A DNA stretch of 64,000 nt, from the NCBI GenBank assembly GCA_938074565.1, contig CALJEQ010000001.1, forward strand, positions 1 to 64,000. The letters run 5' to 3'. This document shows, one piece after another, positions 44,687-54,719 of the stretch. Origin of the DNA: an uncultured Alkaliphilus sp. (GTDB lineage: Bacteria; Bacillota; Clostridia; Peptostreptococcales; Natronincolaceae). Both the position numbers and the translations under genes were made by a program. Within the stretch, counting starts at the first letter, position 1. Each line of letters starts with the position of its first letter. The notes under the pieces are model-generated. The model did no database searches. It worked only from the letters and a program-made list of their open reading frames with translations, and had not been told where the DNA came from.

Positions 44687-47600
44687 TTAAAATAGGCTAA
44701 GTTGATTGGTTTTTGGTAAATCACTAATACAACCATGTATAACAAGGGTTTCTATTACCGTTTTAGTTACCTTTGTACGCACCCTTAAATCTTCTAAGGA
44801 AATAAATTCTCCTTCTTTTCTTGCTTCAACAATGTTCTTAGCAGCATTTTGTCCCACCCCTTGAAGTGACTTTAAAGGTGGTAATAATTTATTATCAACA
44901 ATGGCAAAACGATCGGAGTCAGACTCATATATATCCACTGGTAGTATTTCAATGTCCCTAAGAAACATCTCCAGCGCCACTTCTAATACGGTTAAGAAGT
45001 TCTTTTCTTTTGCTGTCATGTTATTTCCTAGTGCTTCCAACTCTTTAATTTTTGCCATTACTGCCTCTTTCCCTTTAACAATTAAGTCAGCATCAAAATC
45101 CTCTGCCTTAGTGGTAAAATAGGTGGCATAAAAGGCTCTGGGGTGATGCACTTTAAAAAAAGCAATTCTAAAGGACATCATAACATAGGCAGCCGCATGG
45201 GCCTTTGGGAACATGTACTTTATCTTATTACAAGAGTCAATATACCATTGTGGAACATTATGACTTCTCATTTCTTCTTCATTTTCAGGGGTTAGCCCCT
45301 TACCTTTACGGACATTTTCCATTATTTTAAACGAAGTCTTAGCTGGTAATCCCTTTAAAATTAGGTAGTTCATAATGTCATCTCGGGTGGAAATTACGTC
45401 CTTTAATTCAGCCGTATTATTTCTAACTAACTCCTGTGCATTATTTAACCATACATCAGTTCCGTGGGATAGCCCACTAATTCGTACCAATTCTGCAAAG
45501 GTGGTGGGTTGTGTATCCATCAACATTTGTCTAACAAATTTAGTTCCAAACTCTGGTATTCCCAGCGTTCCCACTTCACACCCCAAGTCCTTAGGACTAA
45601 TGCCCAACACTTTAGTACCTGTAAAAATACTTATGGTATCAGGGTCATCCAGTGGAATTAATTGTGCATTAACTCCAGTTAAGTCCTCCAACATTTTAAT
45701 AATGGTGGGAACATCGTGACCTAAAATATCCAGCTTCAGTAGACGTCCACTGATGGAATGATAGTCAAAATGGGTGGTGATCACCCCTGAAGTTGAATCA
45801 TTGGCTGGATACTGAATAGGACAGAACTCATAAATATGTTTATTAGCTGGTACAATCATAACACCACCTGGATGTTGCCCAGAAGTTCTCTTAACACCAG
45901 TACATCCCATAGTTAATCGATTTATTTCAGAGGAAGTGTAGGGTGTTCCCTTTTCCTCTATATATTTCTTAACAAAGCCATAGGCGGTTTTATCAGCTAT
46001 TGTACCAATTGTACCTGCTCTGTATACCTTCCCTTTACCAAATAATTCTTCAGTATATTTATGGGCTTCACTTTGATATTCGCCTGCAAAGTTTAAGTCT
46101 ATATCTGGTTCTTTATCTCCCTCAAAACCCAAAAACACCTCAAATGGAATATCATGTCCATCTTTAATTAATGGTTCATCACATTGTGGACACTTTTTGT
46201 CAGGTAAATCTGCTCCACTACCATAAGAACCATCAGTAATGAACTCTGAATATTTGCATTTTCCACAAACATAATGGGGTGCAAGGGGATTAACTTCTGT
46301 AATATCACTCATGGTGGCAGCAAAGGAAGAACCTACCGATCCTCTAGAACCAACCAAATATCCATCCTGTAATGATTTAGTTACTAGTTTTTGAGCAATA
46401 ATATACATAACTGCATAACCATTGCTAATAATGGAATTTAATTCTTTATCTAATCTTCCTTTAACCAGTTCAGGAAGTGGTGTTCCGTATATTCGCTCTG
46501 CCTTCTCATTACACATTCTTCTTAATTCATCTTCAGAACCTTCAATTTCTGGAGGAAAAGTTCCGTCAGGTATTGGAATCATTTCTTCTATTGAATCATT
46601 CAGTCTATTAGGAGCATAAATAACTACTTCTTCTGCTTTTTCTTTTCCTAAATAGCTAAATTCTTTTACCATTTCTTCCGTTGTCTTTAAATATAATGGA
46701 GCTTGGTTATCGGCATCACTGAAACCTTGACCTGCCATTAGAATTCTTCTAAAAATTTCATCTCTACGATCAAGGAAGTGAACATCCCCTGTTGCCACCA
46801 CTGGTTTATTAAGTTTTTCTCCTAATTCCACAATAGCACTATTTATTTTTCTTATGTCGTCTAAACCCTTTACTTTACCCTTATCCACTAAAAATTGATT
46901 ATTTTCTACTGGCTGTATTTCTAAAAAGTCATAATAATCAGCCACAGCCTCCACTTCACCGTCACTTTTACTCTCTAAAAAAGCTTTATAAAGCTCCCCC
47001 GCTTCACAGGCTGTTCCAACAATTAAGCCTTCACGATATTGGCTTAATAAACTTTTAGGCAGTCTAGGTTTTTTATAAAAATAGTTTAGATGAGAGTCAG
47101 AAACAAGATGATAGAGATTTTTAAGTCCAGTATAGTTCTTTACTAAAATTATAACGTGATAGGTATCTAGTTTTTTAAAATCTGCTTTTTTAGCTAGTTG
47201 CTGATTTATATCCTTAAAGGAGAAAATATCCTTTTCATTCATCATTTTAATAAACTGTGACCAAATCTCTGCGGTGGCAGTGGCATCATCCACCGCCCTA
47301 TGATGGGATACCAAAGAAACATTTAGTTCTTTGGCAATAACATCTAGTTTATGCTTTTTTAAATGAGGCAATAGTATTCTTGCCAGTTTTAAAGTATCCA
47401 CCACTGGGTTTTTAACCATTAAGTTCAATTGACTTGCATTTTCCCGTATAAACCCCACATCAAAGGAGGCATTATGGGCAACCAATGGTATATTACCTAC
47501 AAAACTTAAAAATTCCGGTAGTACTTCATCAATGGTAGGTGCATTTCTCACCATCTCATCGATAATACCTGTTAGTTCTACTATTTTAGCAGGAATAGGT

Positions 47601-48991
47601 ACTTGCGGATTTATTAAGGAGGAAAATTGATCAATTACTTGTCCACCTTTTATTTTAACTGCACCTATTTCTGTAATTTTATCATTCTTATTGGAAAGAC
47701 CTGTGGTTTCTATATCAAAAACAACAAACTCATCATCTAAAGAATATTCATCATTTCCCTCAACTAACTTGGCTTCATCATTTACTAAATAACCTTCCAT
47801 ACCGTAGATAATCTTAATTTTATTTTTTTTGCCTGCTTCCATTGCTTCAGGAAATGCTTGCACCACCCCATGATCTGTAATGGCAATGGCTTTATGACCC
47901 CATTCAGCAGCTCTTTTAATAATACTTGACGTACTACTTAGTCCATCCATAGCAGACATTTGTGTATGTAGATGGAGTTCAATACGTTTTGTTTCATAAT
48001 TATCTGTTATTTTCGTCTTGTTAGTTAGCATTATATCAGAAGCCATAATAACATATTCTCTAGCATATTTATCGTAGACTACATCTCCACGAACTTTTAT
48101 CCACTGTCCCTTTTTAATTGCTTCTTCAAAATCCACTGTTTGGTTTTTTCTCTCAAATATTTTTATGGCAATAGAACTGGTGTAGTCGGTGAATTGAACA
48201 GTGTATAATTTTTTACCACTGTTTAGCTCTCTTGTTTCAACTGCTATTGTCTCTCCTTCACAAACTATTTTTATCAGTTCCCCAGTTAACTCTTTTAGGG
48301 GAATCAATTCTCCATTAAAGGGTTTTCCTAAAAGCACTGGTGAATTTCCATTTGACTCTTTATTGGATTGTTGTTTCTTTGTAACCTTAGTCTCAGTACT
48401 AGAGGATACCTGCACATTTTTCATGATTTCATCAATATACTGAGAACTTTCCCGTTCTTTAACTACCTCATAATCTGATAAATCAAAGTCTTCTTGTTGT
48501 CCTCCATCAATTGAACAAATCAATTTCATTCCAAATTGAGTCATAAAATATTCTTCTATAACCTTATTTAAGTTTCTTTCCTCGGCTTTTTGACAGATAA
48601 TTGGCTCAGTTATATTAATTTTTAAGGTATCCTTTTCTAGCTTCCATGTAACCTTATCTAATATTACTTTTGATGAAGGTACTGACCGTTGGATAAAATA
48701 AAGGATGTTTTGCCAGTTTTTTTCTATAAGTTCTTGCAATGAATCTATATTAAACCCATATATAAATTTCATAGAAACGTCATTTACCTGTAGTAAACCC
48801 TTAAGTTTTTCTGAAATACTGTCTAGTTCTTTCCATATGGTAATTTTGTCGGTTTCTAAGTTGATTTCTAATTTTCTTTTTTCCTTAAAAAACTTTACTT
48901 GTTTTAGTTGATAGGATTCAAATTGGGAATAACCCTTAATACCTAATTCTCCTAAAAAATCATTAAAACATAAATTTAAATTAGACTGCAT
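44687..48991 (-). CDS. polC: DNA polymerase III PolC-type, alpha subunit with proofreading exonuclease
   Basis: Main replicative polymerase of low-GC Firmicutes. The 1434-residue protein has an OB/N-terminal region, a PHP domain (IELHLHTQMSAMDGLSS, ITDHGVV) interrupted by the DnaQ-like exonuclease (FVVFDIETTGLSNK; HNASFDVGFI), then a C-family polymerase core. That core has the palm Asp motif PDIDLNFAGEYQ, the zinc-binding Cys set CGKCKYSE...CPQCDEP, the SRGSVGSSF block, and HHPRAFYATYF. This order (exonuclease inside PHP) is unique to PolC. It follows the glycosyltransferase gene by 12 bases. Confidence 0.97.
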   Translation of the reverse strand: MQSNLNLCFNDFLGELGIKGYSQFESYQLKQVKFFKEKRKLEINLETDKITIWKELDSISEKLKGLLQVNDVSMKFIYGFNIDSLQELIEKNWQNILYFIQRSVPSSKVILDKVTWKLEKDTLKINITEPIICQKAEERNLNKVIEEYFMTQFGMKLICSIDGGQQEDFDLSDYEVVKERESSQYIDEIMKNVQVSSSTETKVTKKQQSNKESNGNSPVLLGKPFNGELIPLKELTGELIKIVCEGETIAVETRELNSGKKLYTVQFTDYTSSIAIKIFERKNQTVDFEEAIKKGQWIKVRGDVVYDKYAREYVIMASDIMLTNKTKITDNYETKRIELHLHTQMSAMDGLSSTSSIIKRAAEWGHKAIAITDHGVVQAFPEAMEAGKKNKIKIIYGMEGYLVNDEAKLVEGNDEYSLDDEFVVFDIETTGLSNKNDKITEIGAVKIKGGQVIDQFSSLINPQVPIPAKIVELTGIIDEMVRNAPTIDEVLPEFLSFVGNIPLVAHNASFDVGFIRENASQLNLMVKNPVVDTLKLARILLPHLKKHKLDVIAKELNVSLVSHHRAVDDATATAEIWSQFIKMMNEKDIFSFKDINQQLAKKADFKKLDTYHVIILVKNYTGLKNLYHLVSDSHLNYFYKKPRLPKSLLSQYREGLIVGTACEAGELYKAFLESKSDGEVEAVADYYDFLEIQPVENNQFLVDKGKVKGLDDIRKINSAIVELGEKLNKPVVATGDVHFLDRRDEIFRRILMAGQGFSDADNQAPLYLKTTEEMVKEFSYLGKEKAEEVVIYAPNRLNDSIEEMIPIPDGTFPPEIEGSEDELRRMCNEKAERIYGTPLPELVKGRLDKELNSIISNGYAVMYIIAQKLVTKSLQDGYLVGSRGSVGSSFAATMSDITEVNPLAPHYVCGKCKYSEFITDGSYGSGADLPDKKCPQCDEPLIKDGHDIPFEVFLGFEGDKEPDIDLNFAGEYQSEAHKYTEELFGKGKVYRAGTIGTIADKTAYGFVKKYIEEKGTPYTSSEINRLTMGCTGVKRTSGQHPGGVMIVPANKHIYEFCPIQYPANDSTSGVITTHFDYHSISGRLLKLDILGHDVPTIIKMLEDLTGVNAQLIPLDDPDTISIFTGTKVLGISPKDLGCEVGTLGIPEFGTKFVRQMLMDTQPTTFAELVRISGLSHGTDVWLNNAQELVRNNTAELKDVISTRDDIMNYLILKGLPAKTSFKIMENVRKGKGLTPENEEEMRSHNVPQWYIDSCNKIKYMFPKAHAAAYVMMSFRIAFFKVHHPRAFYATYFTTKAEDFDADLIVKGKEAVMAKIKELEALGNNMTAKEKNFLTVLEVALEMFLRDIEILPVDIYESDSDRFAIVDNKLLPPLKSLQGVGQNAAKNIVEARKEGEFISLEDLRVRTKVTKTVIETLVIHGCISDLPKTNQLSLF

Positions 48992-49003
48992 ATGAACCCA
49001 CCT

Positions 49004-49630
49004 TTAGTTTAGCCAATGTTTAATAATCTCTTTATACATTTTCATTCGCCATATAGCACCTTTATAAATACCTAATTTTTCTTCTTTAATAACATGACTA
49101 ATATTTTTTAAAATAACTTTTTTTGTTTTAATATGCTTTTCTTTTATTAGTTTAGATAGGGCTATTTCTATGCTGTAACCCGAAGTATTTAAGTTAATAA
49201 TGTCATTGATCAAGTATGCCTTAAAAGCCCTTTGCCCAGATAAGTTTGGTGCTACCCGTTGGGCCATATCTGTAACAAACCTTCCGCCTTCAAAGATTCC
49301 AATGGTCATTTCAATATCTTCCATTATAACAGGCTCAATTAAATTTTTGATGTGATCTGTCGTTAGACCAATTAAATCTGCATCCAACATTAATATAATC
49401 TCATCTTGACAATAGGATAGTCCAATTTTAACAGCTTCAGCTTTACCACTATTTTGTGGCAACTTTATCAGTTTTACGGGGTATTGTCCCACCACCTCTG
49501 CCGTATTATCTATTGAACCATCGTCTATCACTATTATACTTTGTATTTCAGATAACTCCAATAGTGGTTTAATGACATTTACAATACGCTTCTCTTCGTT
49601 AAAGGCTGGTATAATTGCAGATACCTTCAT
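49004..49630 (-). CDS. Family 2 glycosyltransferase, soluble
   Basis: A 208-residue GT-A fold protein: VSAIIPAFNEEKRIVNVI (nucleotide-binding start), VIDDGSIDNTAEV, SGKAEAVKIGL and ILMLDADLIGL (DxD-like metal site, DAD). There is no membrane segment, so it is probably cytosolic and uses a soluble or lipid-linked acceptor brought by others. The acceptor cannot be told from sequence. It lies between ispG and polC, where Bacillus has none, which suggests an insertion into the conserved order; related genes occur near dxr/ispG in some Clostridia. Confidence 0.85.
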   Translation of the reverse strand: MKVSAIIPAFNEEKRIVNVIKPLLELSEIQSIIVIDDGSIDNTAEVVGQYPVKLIKLPQNSGKAEAVKIGLSYCQDEIILMLDADLIGLTTDHIKNLIEPVIMEDIEMTIGIFEGGRFVTDMAQRVAPNLSGQRAFKAYLINDIINLNTSGYSIEIALSKLIKEKHIKTKKVILKNISHVIKEEKLGIYKGAIWRMKMYKEIIKHWLN

Positions 49631-49644
49631 AGAAACCCTCCAAG

Positions 49645-50691
49645 TTACATTTTGTCAATTTCTTCCAATAACACTTTAACAATATCACCTTCTGGTATTT
49701 TACTAATAATTTGTCCCTTTTTAAAAAGCAAAGCATTTTCTACTCCACCAGCAATACCAATATCTGCCTCTTTCGCCTCTCCAGGCCCATTAACAGCACA
49801 GCCCATGATGGCTATTTTAATAGGTTTTTTCAATTTACCCACCTTCTCCTCCACTTCATTAGCCAAACGAATGAGATCTATTTGGCAACGTCCACAAGTG
49901 GGGCATGAAATAATAGTTACCTCATTTTGAATAATTCCCAGAGATTTTAGGATTTGCCTTCCTACTTTAATTTCCTCTGTTGGATCCCCAGTTAAGGAAA
50001 CTCTAATGGTATCACCTATGCCTTGTAATAATAATGCACCTATCCCTATAGATGATTTTATCGTCCCTGCCCACAACGTTCCAGCTTCTGTTATTCCTAA
50101 GTGTAGAGGGTAATGACATACTTGTGAAATCTTTTGATAAGCTTCTACAGTCAGTTGAACATCGCTTGCCTTTAAAGAGATTACAGTATCAGTAAAGTCC
50201 AAATCTTCTAAAATCGCCACATGTTCTAAGGCACTCTCCACCATAGCATCAGCAGTGGGATGGCCATATTTTTCTAAAAGATGTTTTTCCAAAGAACCTG
50301 CATTAACGCCAATGCGGATAGGAATCTGTCTTTCTTTTGCCGCCTTAACCACTTCTTTAACTCTACTTTTATCACCAATATTTCCTGGGTTAATTCGTAA
50401 GCCATCTATTCCTTGTTTAATGGATTCTAGTGCGATTCGATAATCAAAGTGAATATCAGCCACAATGGGAATTGTTGTTTTTGATTTAATTTCCTTAATT
50501 GCATAAGCAGACTCCATTGTAGGTACTGCCACCCTTACAATATCACAACCCACTTCCTCCAACTTAATAATTTGATTTACAGTTAAGTCCACCTGTTGAG
50601 GATCGGTGGTGGTCATGGATTGAACAGAAATTGGATAATCTCCCCCAACGTAAATGTTGCCGCATCTTATAGCTTTTGTTTTTCTTCTCAT
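49645..50691 (-). CDS. ispG: 4-hydroxy-3-methylbut-2-en-1-yl diphosphate synthase
   Basis: Late MEP-pathway enzyme with a 4Fe-4S cluster; makes HMBPP. The 348-residue protein has the barrel motifs [15 protein letters not shown] and [10 protein letters not shown], and the cluster ligands [11 protein letters not shown] and [15 protein letters not shown] near the C-terminus. I chose the ATG at 50691 since GGAGGTG lies six bases upstream; the GTG three codons earlier overlaps that site. It joins dxr, uppS and cdsA in supplying isoprenoid for the cell wall. Confidence 0.95.
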   Translation of the reverse strand: MRRKTKAIRCGNIYVGGDYPISVQSMTTTDPQQVDLTVNQIIKLEEVGCDIVRVAVPTMESAYAIKEIKSKTTIPIVADIHFDYRIALESIKQGIDGLRINPGNIGDKSRVKEVVKAAKERQIPIRIGVNAGSLEKHLLEKYGHPTADAMVESALEHVAILEDLDFTDTVISLKASDVQLTVEAYQKISQVCHYPLHLGITEAGTLWAGTIKSSIGIGALLLQGIGDTIRVSLTGDPTEEIKVGRQILKSLGIIQNEVTIISCPTCGRCQIDLIRLANEVEEKVGKLKKPIKIAIMGCAVNGPGEAKEADIGIAGGVENALLFKKGQIISKIPEGDIVKVLLEEIDKM

Positions 50692-50813
50692 ATATTGCAC
50701 CTCCAGTTTACATAAAGATATTATGTAAACAACGTTATTTTATTAAATCCTTTATTAACTAATATATCTATTGTAAAAATATATTATAGTCTAAATCCCT
50801 ATCAAACTAAGGA

Positions 50814-50840
50814 AAGTAGACCAAAATTTCTGGTCTACTT
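50814..50840 (-). terminator. Hairpin after rseP
   Basis: AAGTAGACC ... GGTCTACTT stem of 9 bp with a weak T-tail, 40-66 bases after the rseP stop codon. It separates rseP from ispG. Confidence 0.65.
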
Positions 50841-50879
50841 AGTTTCATTATCCTATAGGATAATACATATTATACTTAT

Positions 50880-51884
50880 CTAGTTGAAAATCCTCAGTAT
50901 ATCTTGATAAGTTACAAAAACCATTAAGGCAATAAGTATTGTGAAACCCACCATATGAATCATACCTTCTTTTTCAGGATCCACTGGTTTTCCTCTAAAC
51001 AATTCCACCAATAGAAATAATAAACGACTTCCATCTAAAGCAGGTATTGGCAGTAGATTCATTATACCTAAGTTAATGCTAATTAAAGCTGCTAAAAACA
51101 CAAGATTTAACCAACCTGCCCTTGTGGCTTCCCCAACTAAGTTAATAATACCAACAGGTCCCACTACTTCTGATGATACAGCTTCTCTTGTTACTAATCT
51201 TCTTAAAAAAGCACCAATTTCCCTTACAATCATCATTAAGTTTCTAAAACTATTGCGTACAGCTCCAGATAAAGACTTTTCCATCTTAGGAACAATACCA
51301 ATCATTACTCTATTGGTTTCTTCATCCACCATTGGTTCAATATTCTTTAATACATTATCACCATTTCTCTTTAGAATAATTGTGATTTCATTACCTTCAG
51401 ATTTAGCAATTGCTTTTTCCAACTGTCCCCAGCTATCAATATTCTCGCCATCAATTTCAACTACCTGATCTCCCTTTTGTAACCCAATAGTTTCGGCTGG
51501 TGAACCTGCCAACACCTCTTGTATAGTGGTGGAGGGACTTCCAACAGAATAGAATAATATTGTAAATAATACTATTCCTAAAATGAAATTCATTATGGGG
51601 CCTGCAAGGATAACACCCATTCGAGCTAAAACAGGTTTGTTACTAAAACTTCGCTTGTCTTCAGAAGCTTCATCTTCCCCTTCCATCTTTACATATCCCC
51701 CAATAGGTAATACCCTAAGGGAATAGGTTGTTTCTCCCTTGGTAAAATTAATAAGTTTTGGACCCATTCCAATTGCAAATTCATGGACTTTTATTCCCAC
51801 CATTTTAGCAATACTAAAGTGACCTAATTCATGGAAAAAAACCAAAAGACTGAATACAACAATTGCTGCAAATGCAGTTTGCAT
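50880..51884 (-). CDS. rseP: Site-2 protease, RIP zinc metalloprotease RseP/RasP
   Basis: Intramembrane protease that cleaves anti-sigma factors and signal peptide remnants. The 334-residue protein has membrane segments with the active site HELGHFSIAK (HExxH, about 18-22) and the NLLPIPALDGSRLLF motif (LDG Asp ligand), plus a PDZ domain (about 120-205: PAETIGLQKGDQVVEIDG). It lies 13 bases after dxr, the conserved order in Firmicutes. Confidence 0.95.
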   Translation of the reverse strand: MQTAFAAIVVFSLLVFFHELGHFSIAKMVGIKVHEFAIGMGPKLINFTKGETTYSLRVLPIGGYVKMEGEDEASEDKRSFSNKPVLARMGVILAGPIMNFILGIVLFTILFYSVGSPSTTIQEVLAGSPAETIGLQKGDQVVEIDGENIDSWGQLEKAIAKSEGNEITIILKRNGDNVLKNIEPMVDEETNRVMIGIVPKMEKSLSGAVRNSFRNLMMIVREIGAFLRRLVTREAVSSEVVGPVGIINLVGEATRAGWLNLVFLAALISINLGIMNLLPIPALDGSRLLFLLVELFRGKPVDPEKEGMIHMVGFTILIALMVFVTYQDILRIFN

Positions 51885-51897
51885 AAAAAAACACCAC

Positions 51898-53046
51898 CTA
51901 TCTTAATTGACTTTCAATCCAACTTCTAACCCATTGATCAACTTCTAAAATTTCTTCGATATTATTATATCGGAAAGCCTGATGCTTAGTCATTGCCAAT
52001 TCAATATACTTTGGTATATCATAAAAGCCTATTTTATCTTGTAGGTAATACTCCACCAAAACTTCATTAGCCCCATTAACAATACATGGCATTGTACCAC
52101 CTATTTTTAATGCCTCATAAGCTAAAGAAAGGCAAGGAAATTTATTGTGGTCTGCATCAAAAAAAGATAATTGACTAATTTCTTTAAGATTTAATTTTGG
52201 TAAATTCCCCTTAAAACGTTTGGGATATGTAAACGCATATTGAATGGGTAATTTCATGTCTGGAACTCCCAACTGAGCAATTACGGAGGCATCTTCTAAT
52301 TCTATCATAGAGTGTATAATACTTTGAGGATGTACTATTACTTCTATTTTCTCCACATCTATATCAAATAACCACTTGGCTTCGATAACTTCAAGTCCCT
52401 TATTCATCAAAGTGGCAGAATCAATGGAAATTTTCTTTCCCATAGTCCAATTCGGATGTTTAAGGGCATCCACTGATTTAACCTCCACCAAATCTTTCTT
52501 ATTCCATTCTCTAAATGGACCTCCAGAGGCTGTTAAAATAATTTTAGATAATTGATTTGATTCTTCTCCCTGTAAGCATTGAAAAATAGCCGAGTGCTCA
52601 CTGTCAACGGGGATCAACTTAACTCCATTGAGTTTAGCTTCTTCCATGATTAATTCCCCCGCCACCACCAATGTTTCCTTGTTGGCTAAGGCAATATTCT
52701 TCTTATGTCTTATGGCAGTTAATGTTGGTATAACTCCAATGCTTCCTACAACAGCATTAAGAATCATATCAGCATCTTGATGAATGGCAACCTCAATTAG
52801 TCCTTCCATCCCCGCTACTACTTTAGTTTTTCCACTAACCCTTTGTTTTAATTCTAAGGCTTTTTTTTCATCAAAAACTGCTACAATTTTGGGACGAAAC
52901 TGAATAATTTGTTTCTCCAGCTCATCAATACTTTTCATTGCCGCCAAACCCACCACTTCGAAAACATCTGAATGATCTTCAATGACTTCTAAAGCTTGTT
53001 TTCCTATGGAGCCAGTTGAGCCTAGTATACTGATGCGTTTTTTCAT
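51898..53046 (-). CDS. dxr: 1-deoxy-D-xylulose-5-phosphate reductoisomerase
   Basis: First committed step of the MEP pathway; converts DXP to MEP with NADPH. The 382-residue protein starts with the Rossmann motif ILGSTGSIGKQALEVI. It also has ANKETLVVAG, the metal site PVDSEHSAIFQCL, SGGPFRE, and HPNWTMGKKISIDSATLMNKGLE (described by its parts HPNWTMGKK and SATLMNKG). The helical C-terminal domain is present and the length is normal. Confidence 0.96.
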   Translation of the reverse strand: MKKRISILGSTGSIGKQALEVIEDHSDVFEVVGLAAMKSIDELEKQIIQFRPKIVAVFDEKKALELKQRVSGKTKVVAGMEGLIEVAIHQDADMILNAVVGSIGVIPTLTAIRHKKNIALANKETLVVAGELIMEEAKLNGVKLIPVDSEHSAIFQCLQGEESNQLSKIILTASGGPFREWNKKDLVEVKSVDALKHPNWTMGKKISIDSATLMNKGLEVIEAKWLFDIDVEKIEVIVHPQSIIHSMIELEDASVIAQLGVPDMKLPIQYAFTYPKRFKGNLPKLNLKEISQLSFFDADHNKFPCLSLAYEALKIGGTMPCIVNGANEVLVEYYLQDKIGFYDIPKYIELAMTKHQAFRYNNIEEILEVDQWVRSWIESQLR

Positions 53047-53080
53047 TTTTTCACCTCGCAGTTTTCCTTTACTTTCAAAA

Positions 53081-53111
53081 AATAAGCATCGCTTTTGGAG
53101 CCATGCTTATT
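53081..53111 (-). terminator. Terminator overlapping the end of cdsA
   Basis: AATAAGCAT and ATGCTTATT arms; minus-strand stem is followed by six T. The cdsA stop codon abuts the stem. It would reduce read-through into dxr. Confidence 0.7.
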
Positions 53112-53902
53112 TATTTCACATTATTAATCATAAACAGTAGGAAATAGTATACCACTGGAGCTGTAAACAATATACTATCAAAGCGATCTAGTATACCACC
53201 ATGTCCTGGTATCAAATTCCCATAATCTTTTATACCCACATATCGTTTAATGATAGAGGCAGTTAAATCTCCCGTTTGAGAAAGAACACTAGCAACAAAA
53301 CCCATTATAATCACTGCCACTAGATGATCCTTTAAAAATACATATCCAAATATTCCACTAATTAATACTGCCCCTAAAGTACCCCCTATTGCCCCTTCAA
53401 CAGTTTTCTTAGGGCTAATGGTTGGGCATAACTTCTTCTTACCTAAAAAGTAGCCCGTAAAGTAGGCACATGTGTCTGTTGCCCATGCAGTAATGAAAAT
53501 AAGCCAAATGGCTATATTATTTTCCTGTTTACTGGTTAGAATAATATGACCTAGGAAAATGGTTACATATATTATTCCATAGATGGTTACACTAGCATCT
53601 GTTATATTATATTTGGGCTTAACCAATAGTATGAGACTAAGTATTATCGTGGTAAAAACAAGAATGAATAGTATGTATATTGGATTTGTTGAATAATTGA
53701 TGAAGCTTATCATTAAAATGCTTACTAAAAAACCCAACGAAGACACAGGGTTTATACTTTTATGTTTAACTGCTTCATAAAATTCATACAATCCAATAAG
53801 CGACACCACCATAACGGAAAGGTATAAAGCTGTTCCCCCATAATAAATAATTGCTAATAATAATGGTATTCCTAAAACTCCACTTACAACACGCTTTAAC
53901 AT
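53111..53902 (-). CDS. cdsA: Phosphatidate cytidylyltransferase
   Basis: Makes CDP-diacylglycerol for phospholipid synthesis. The 263-residue polytopic protein has about eight membrane segments and the family signature near the C-terminus: RYVGIKDYGNLIPGHGGILDRFDS (parts KRYVGIKDYGN and PGHGGILDRFDS). TDTCAYFTGYFLGKKK is the conserved substrate loop. It supplies CDP-DAG used by pgsA at 23 kb. It is 12 bases downstream of uppS. Confidence 0.95.
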   Translation of the reverse strand: MLKRVVSGVLGIPLLLAIIYYGGTALYLSVMVVSLIGLYEFYEAVKHKSINPVSSLGFLVSILMISFINYSTNPIYILFILVFTTIILSLILLVKPKYNITDASVTIYGIIYVTIFLGHIILTSKQENNIAIWLIFITAWATDTCAYFTGYFLGKKKLCPTISPKKTVEGAIGGTLGAVLISGIFGYVFLKDHLVAVIIMGFVASVLSQTGDLTASIIKRYVGIKDYGNLIPGHGGILDRFDSILFTAPVVYYFLLFMINNVK

Positions 53903-53914
53903 GGAAGTCCCCCT

Positions 53915-54694
53915 CTAAACCTTACCGAATCTACGATGACGGTTTTGATAATCAATTATCGCTTCAATTAAGTCTGATCCTCTAAAATCTGGCCAAAATT
54001 TATTGGTGAACCAAAGTTCAGTATAGGCTAATTGCCATAATAAAAAATTGCTTAATCTATACTCTCCACTGGTACGAATAAGTAATTCTGGATCAGGTGT
54101 ATTAGCTGTATCAAGATAATTACCCATTAAATCTTCATCTATATCACCTATTGTTAATTTTCCCATTGAAATTTCACTACACATTTTTTTAATACCCCTA
54201 AGCAACTCATCTCGTCCACCATAATTTAGTGCAATATTAACCCATAGACCATTGTTATTGGATGTTAATTCTTTAGCCTTATGGATTTCCATTTGTGCCA
54301 CTTCTGGTAGCCGACTGATGTCTCCAATTGTATTAATTTTTACATTGTTTGCGTGTAGTTCTTTTGCTTCCTTTTTAAGATACTCTACTAATAGTTTCAT
54401 TAGAGTAGAAACCTCATCAACTGGTCTATTCCAATTTTCTGTAGAAAACGCATAAAGGGTTAAATATTTAACACCTATCGAAGAGGAAGTCTCAATAACA
54501 TCCCTTAAAGCTTCAACCCCCGATTTATGACCAATTGCTCTTGGTAACTGTTTCTGTTGAGCCCACCTTCCATTACCATCCATAATTATAGCAATATGTA
54601 GGGGGATTCTTTCAGTATTCAAAGCATCATTTACTTCTTTTTCTTTTGTAAAAAATTTCTTAAAGTCCATAACTTTAGTCATCACCTCAATCAT
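53915..54694 (-). CDS. uppS: Undecaprenyl diphosphate synthase (cis-prenyltransferase)
   Basis: Builds the C55 carrier lipid for peptidoglycan and teichoic acids. The protein (up to 259 residues) shows AIIMDGNGRWAQQ, LTLYAFSTENWNRP, RTSGEYRLSNFLLWQ and YTELWFT, the five conserved regions. Two starts are possible: ATG at 54694 with a GGGGG held inside a hairpin, or a later ATG with GAGGTG upstream. The family N-terminus begins only around residue 29 here (RIPLHIAII), so neither is excluded by homology. Confidence 0.95.
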   Translation of the reverse strand: MIEVMTKVMDFKKFFTKEKEVNDALNTERIPLHIAIIMDGNGRWAQQKQLPRAIGHKSGVEALRDVIETSSSIGVKYLTLYAFSTENWNRPVDEVSTLMKLLVEYLKKEAKELHANNVKINTIGDISRLPEVAQMEIHKAKELTSNNNGLWVNIALNYGGRDELLRGIKKMCSEISMGKLTIGDIDEDLMGNYLDTANTPDPELLIRTSGEYRLSNFLLWQLAYTELWFTNKFWPDFRGSDLIEAIIDYQNRHRRFGKV

Positions 54695-54697
54695 TTT

Positions 54698-54719
54698 AAA
54701 CCCCCTAGAAGGGGGCTTA
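54698..54719 (-). promoter_or_regulatory. Hairpin covering the first ribosome binding site of uppS
   Basis: AAGCCCCC-TTCT-AGGGGGTTT on the minus strand: a GC-rich stem whose 3' arm is the purine-rich AGGGGG located about 6-8 bases before the ATG at 54694. It has no U-tract, so a terminator is unlikely. It could limit translation of uppS from that ATG. Confidence 0.5.
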
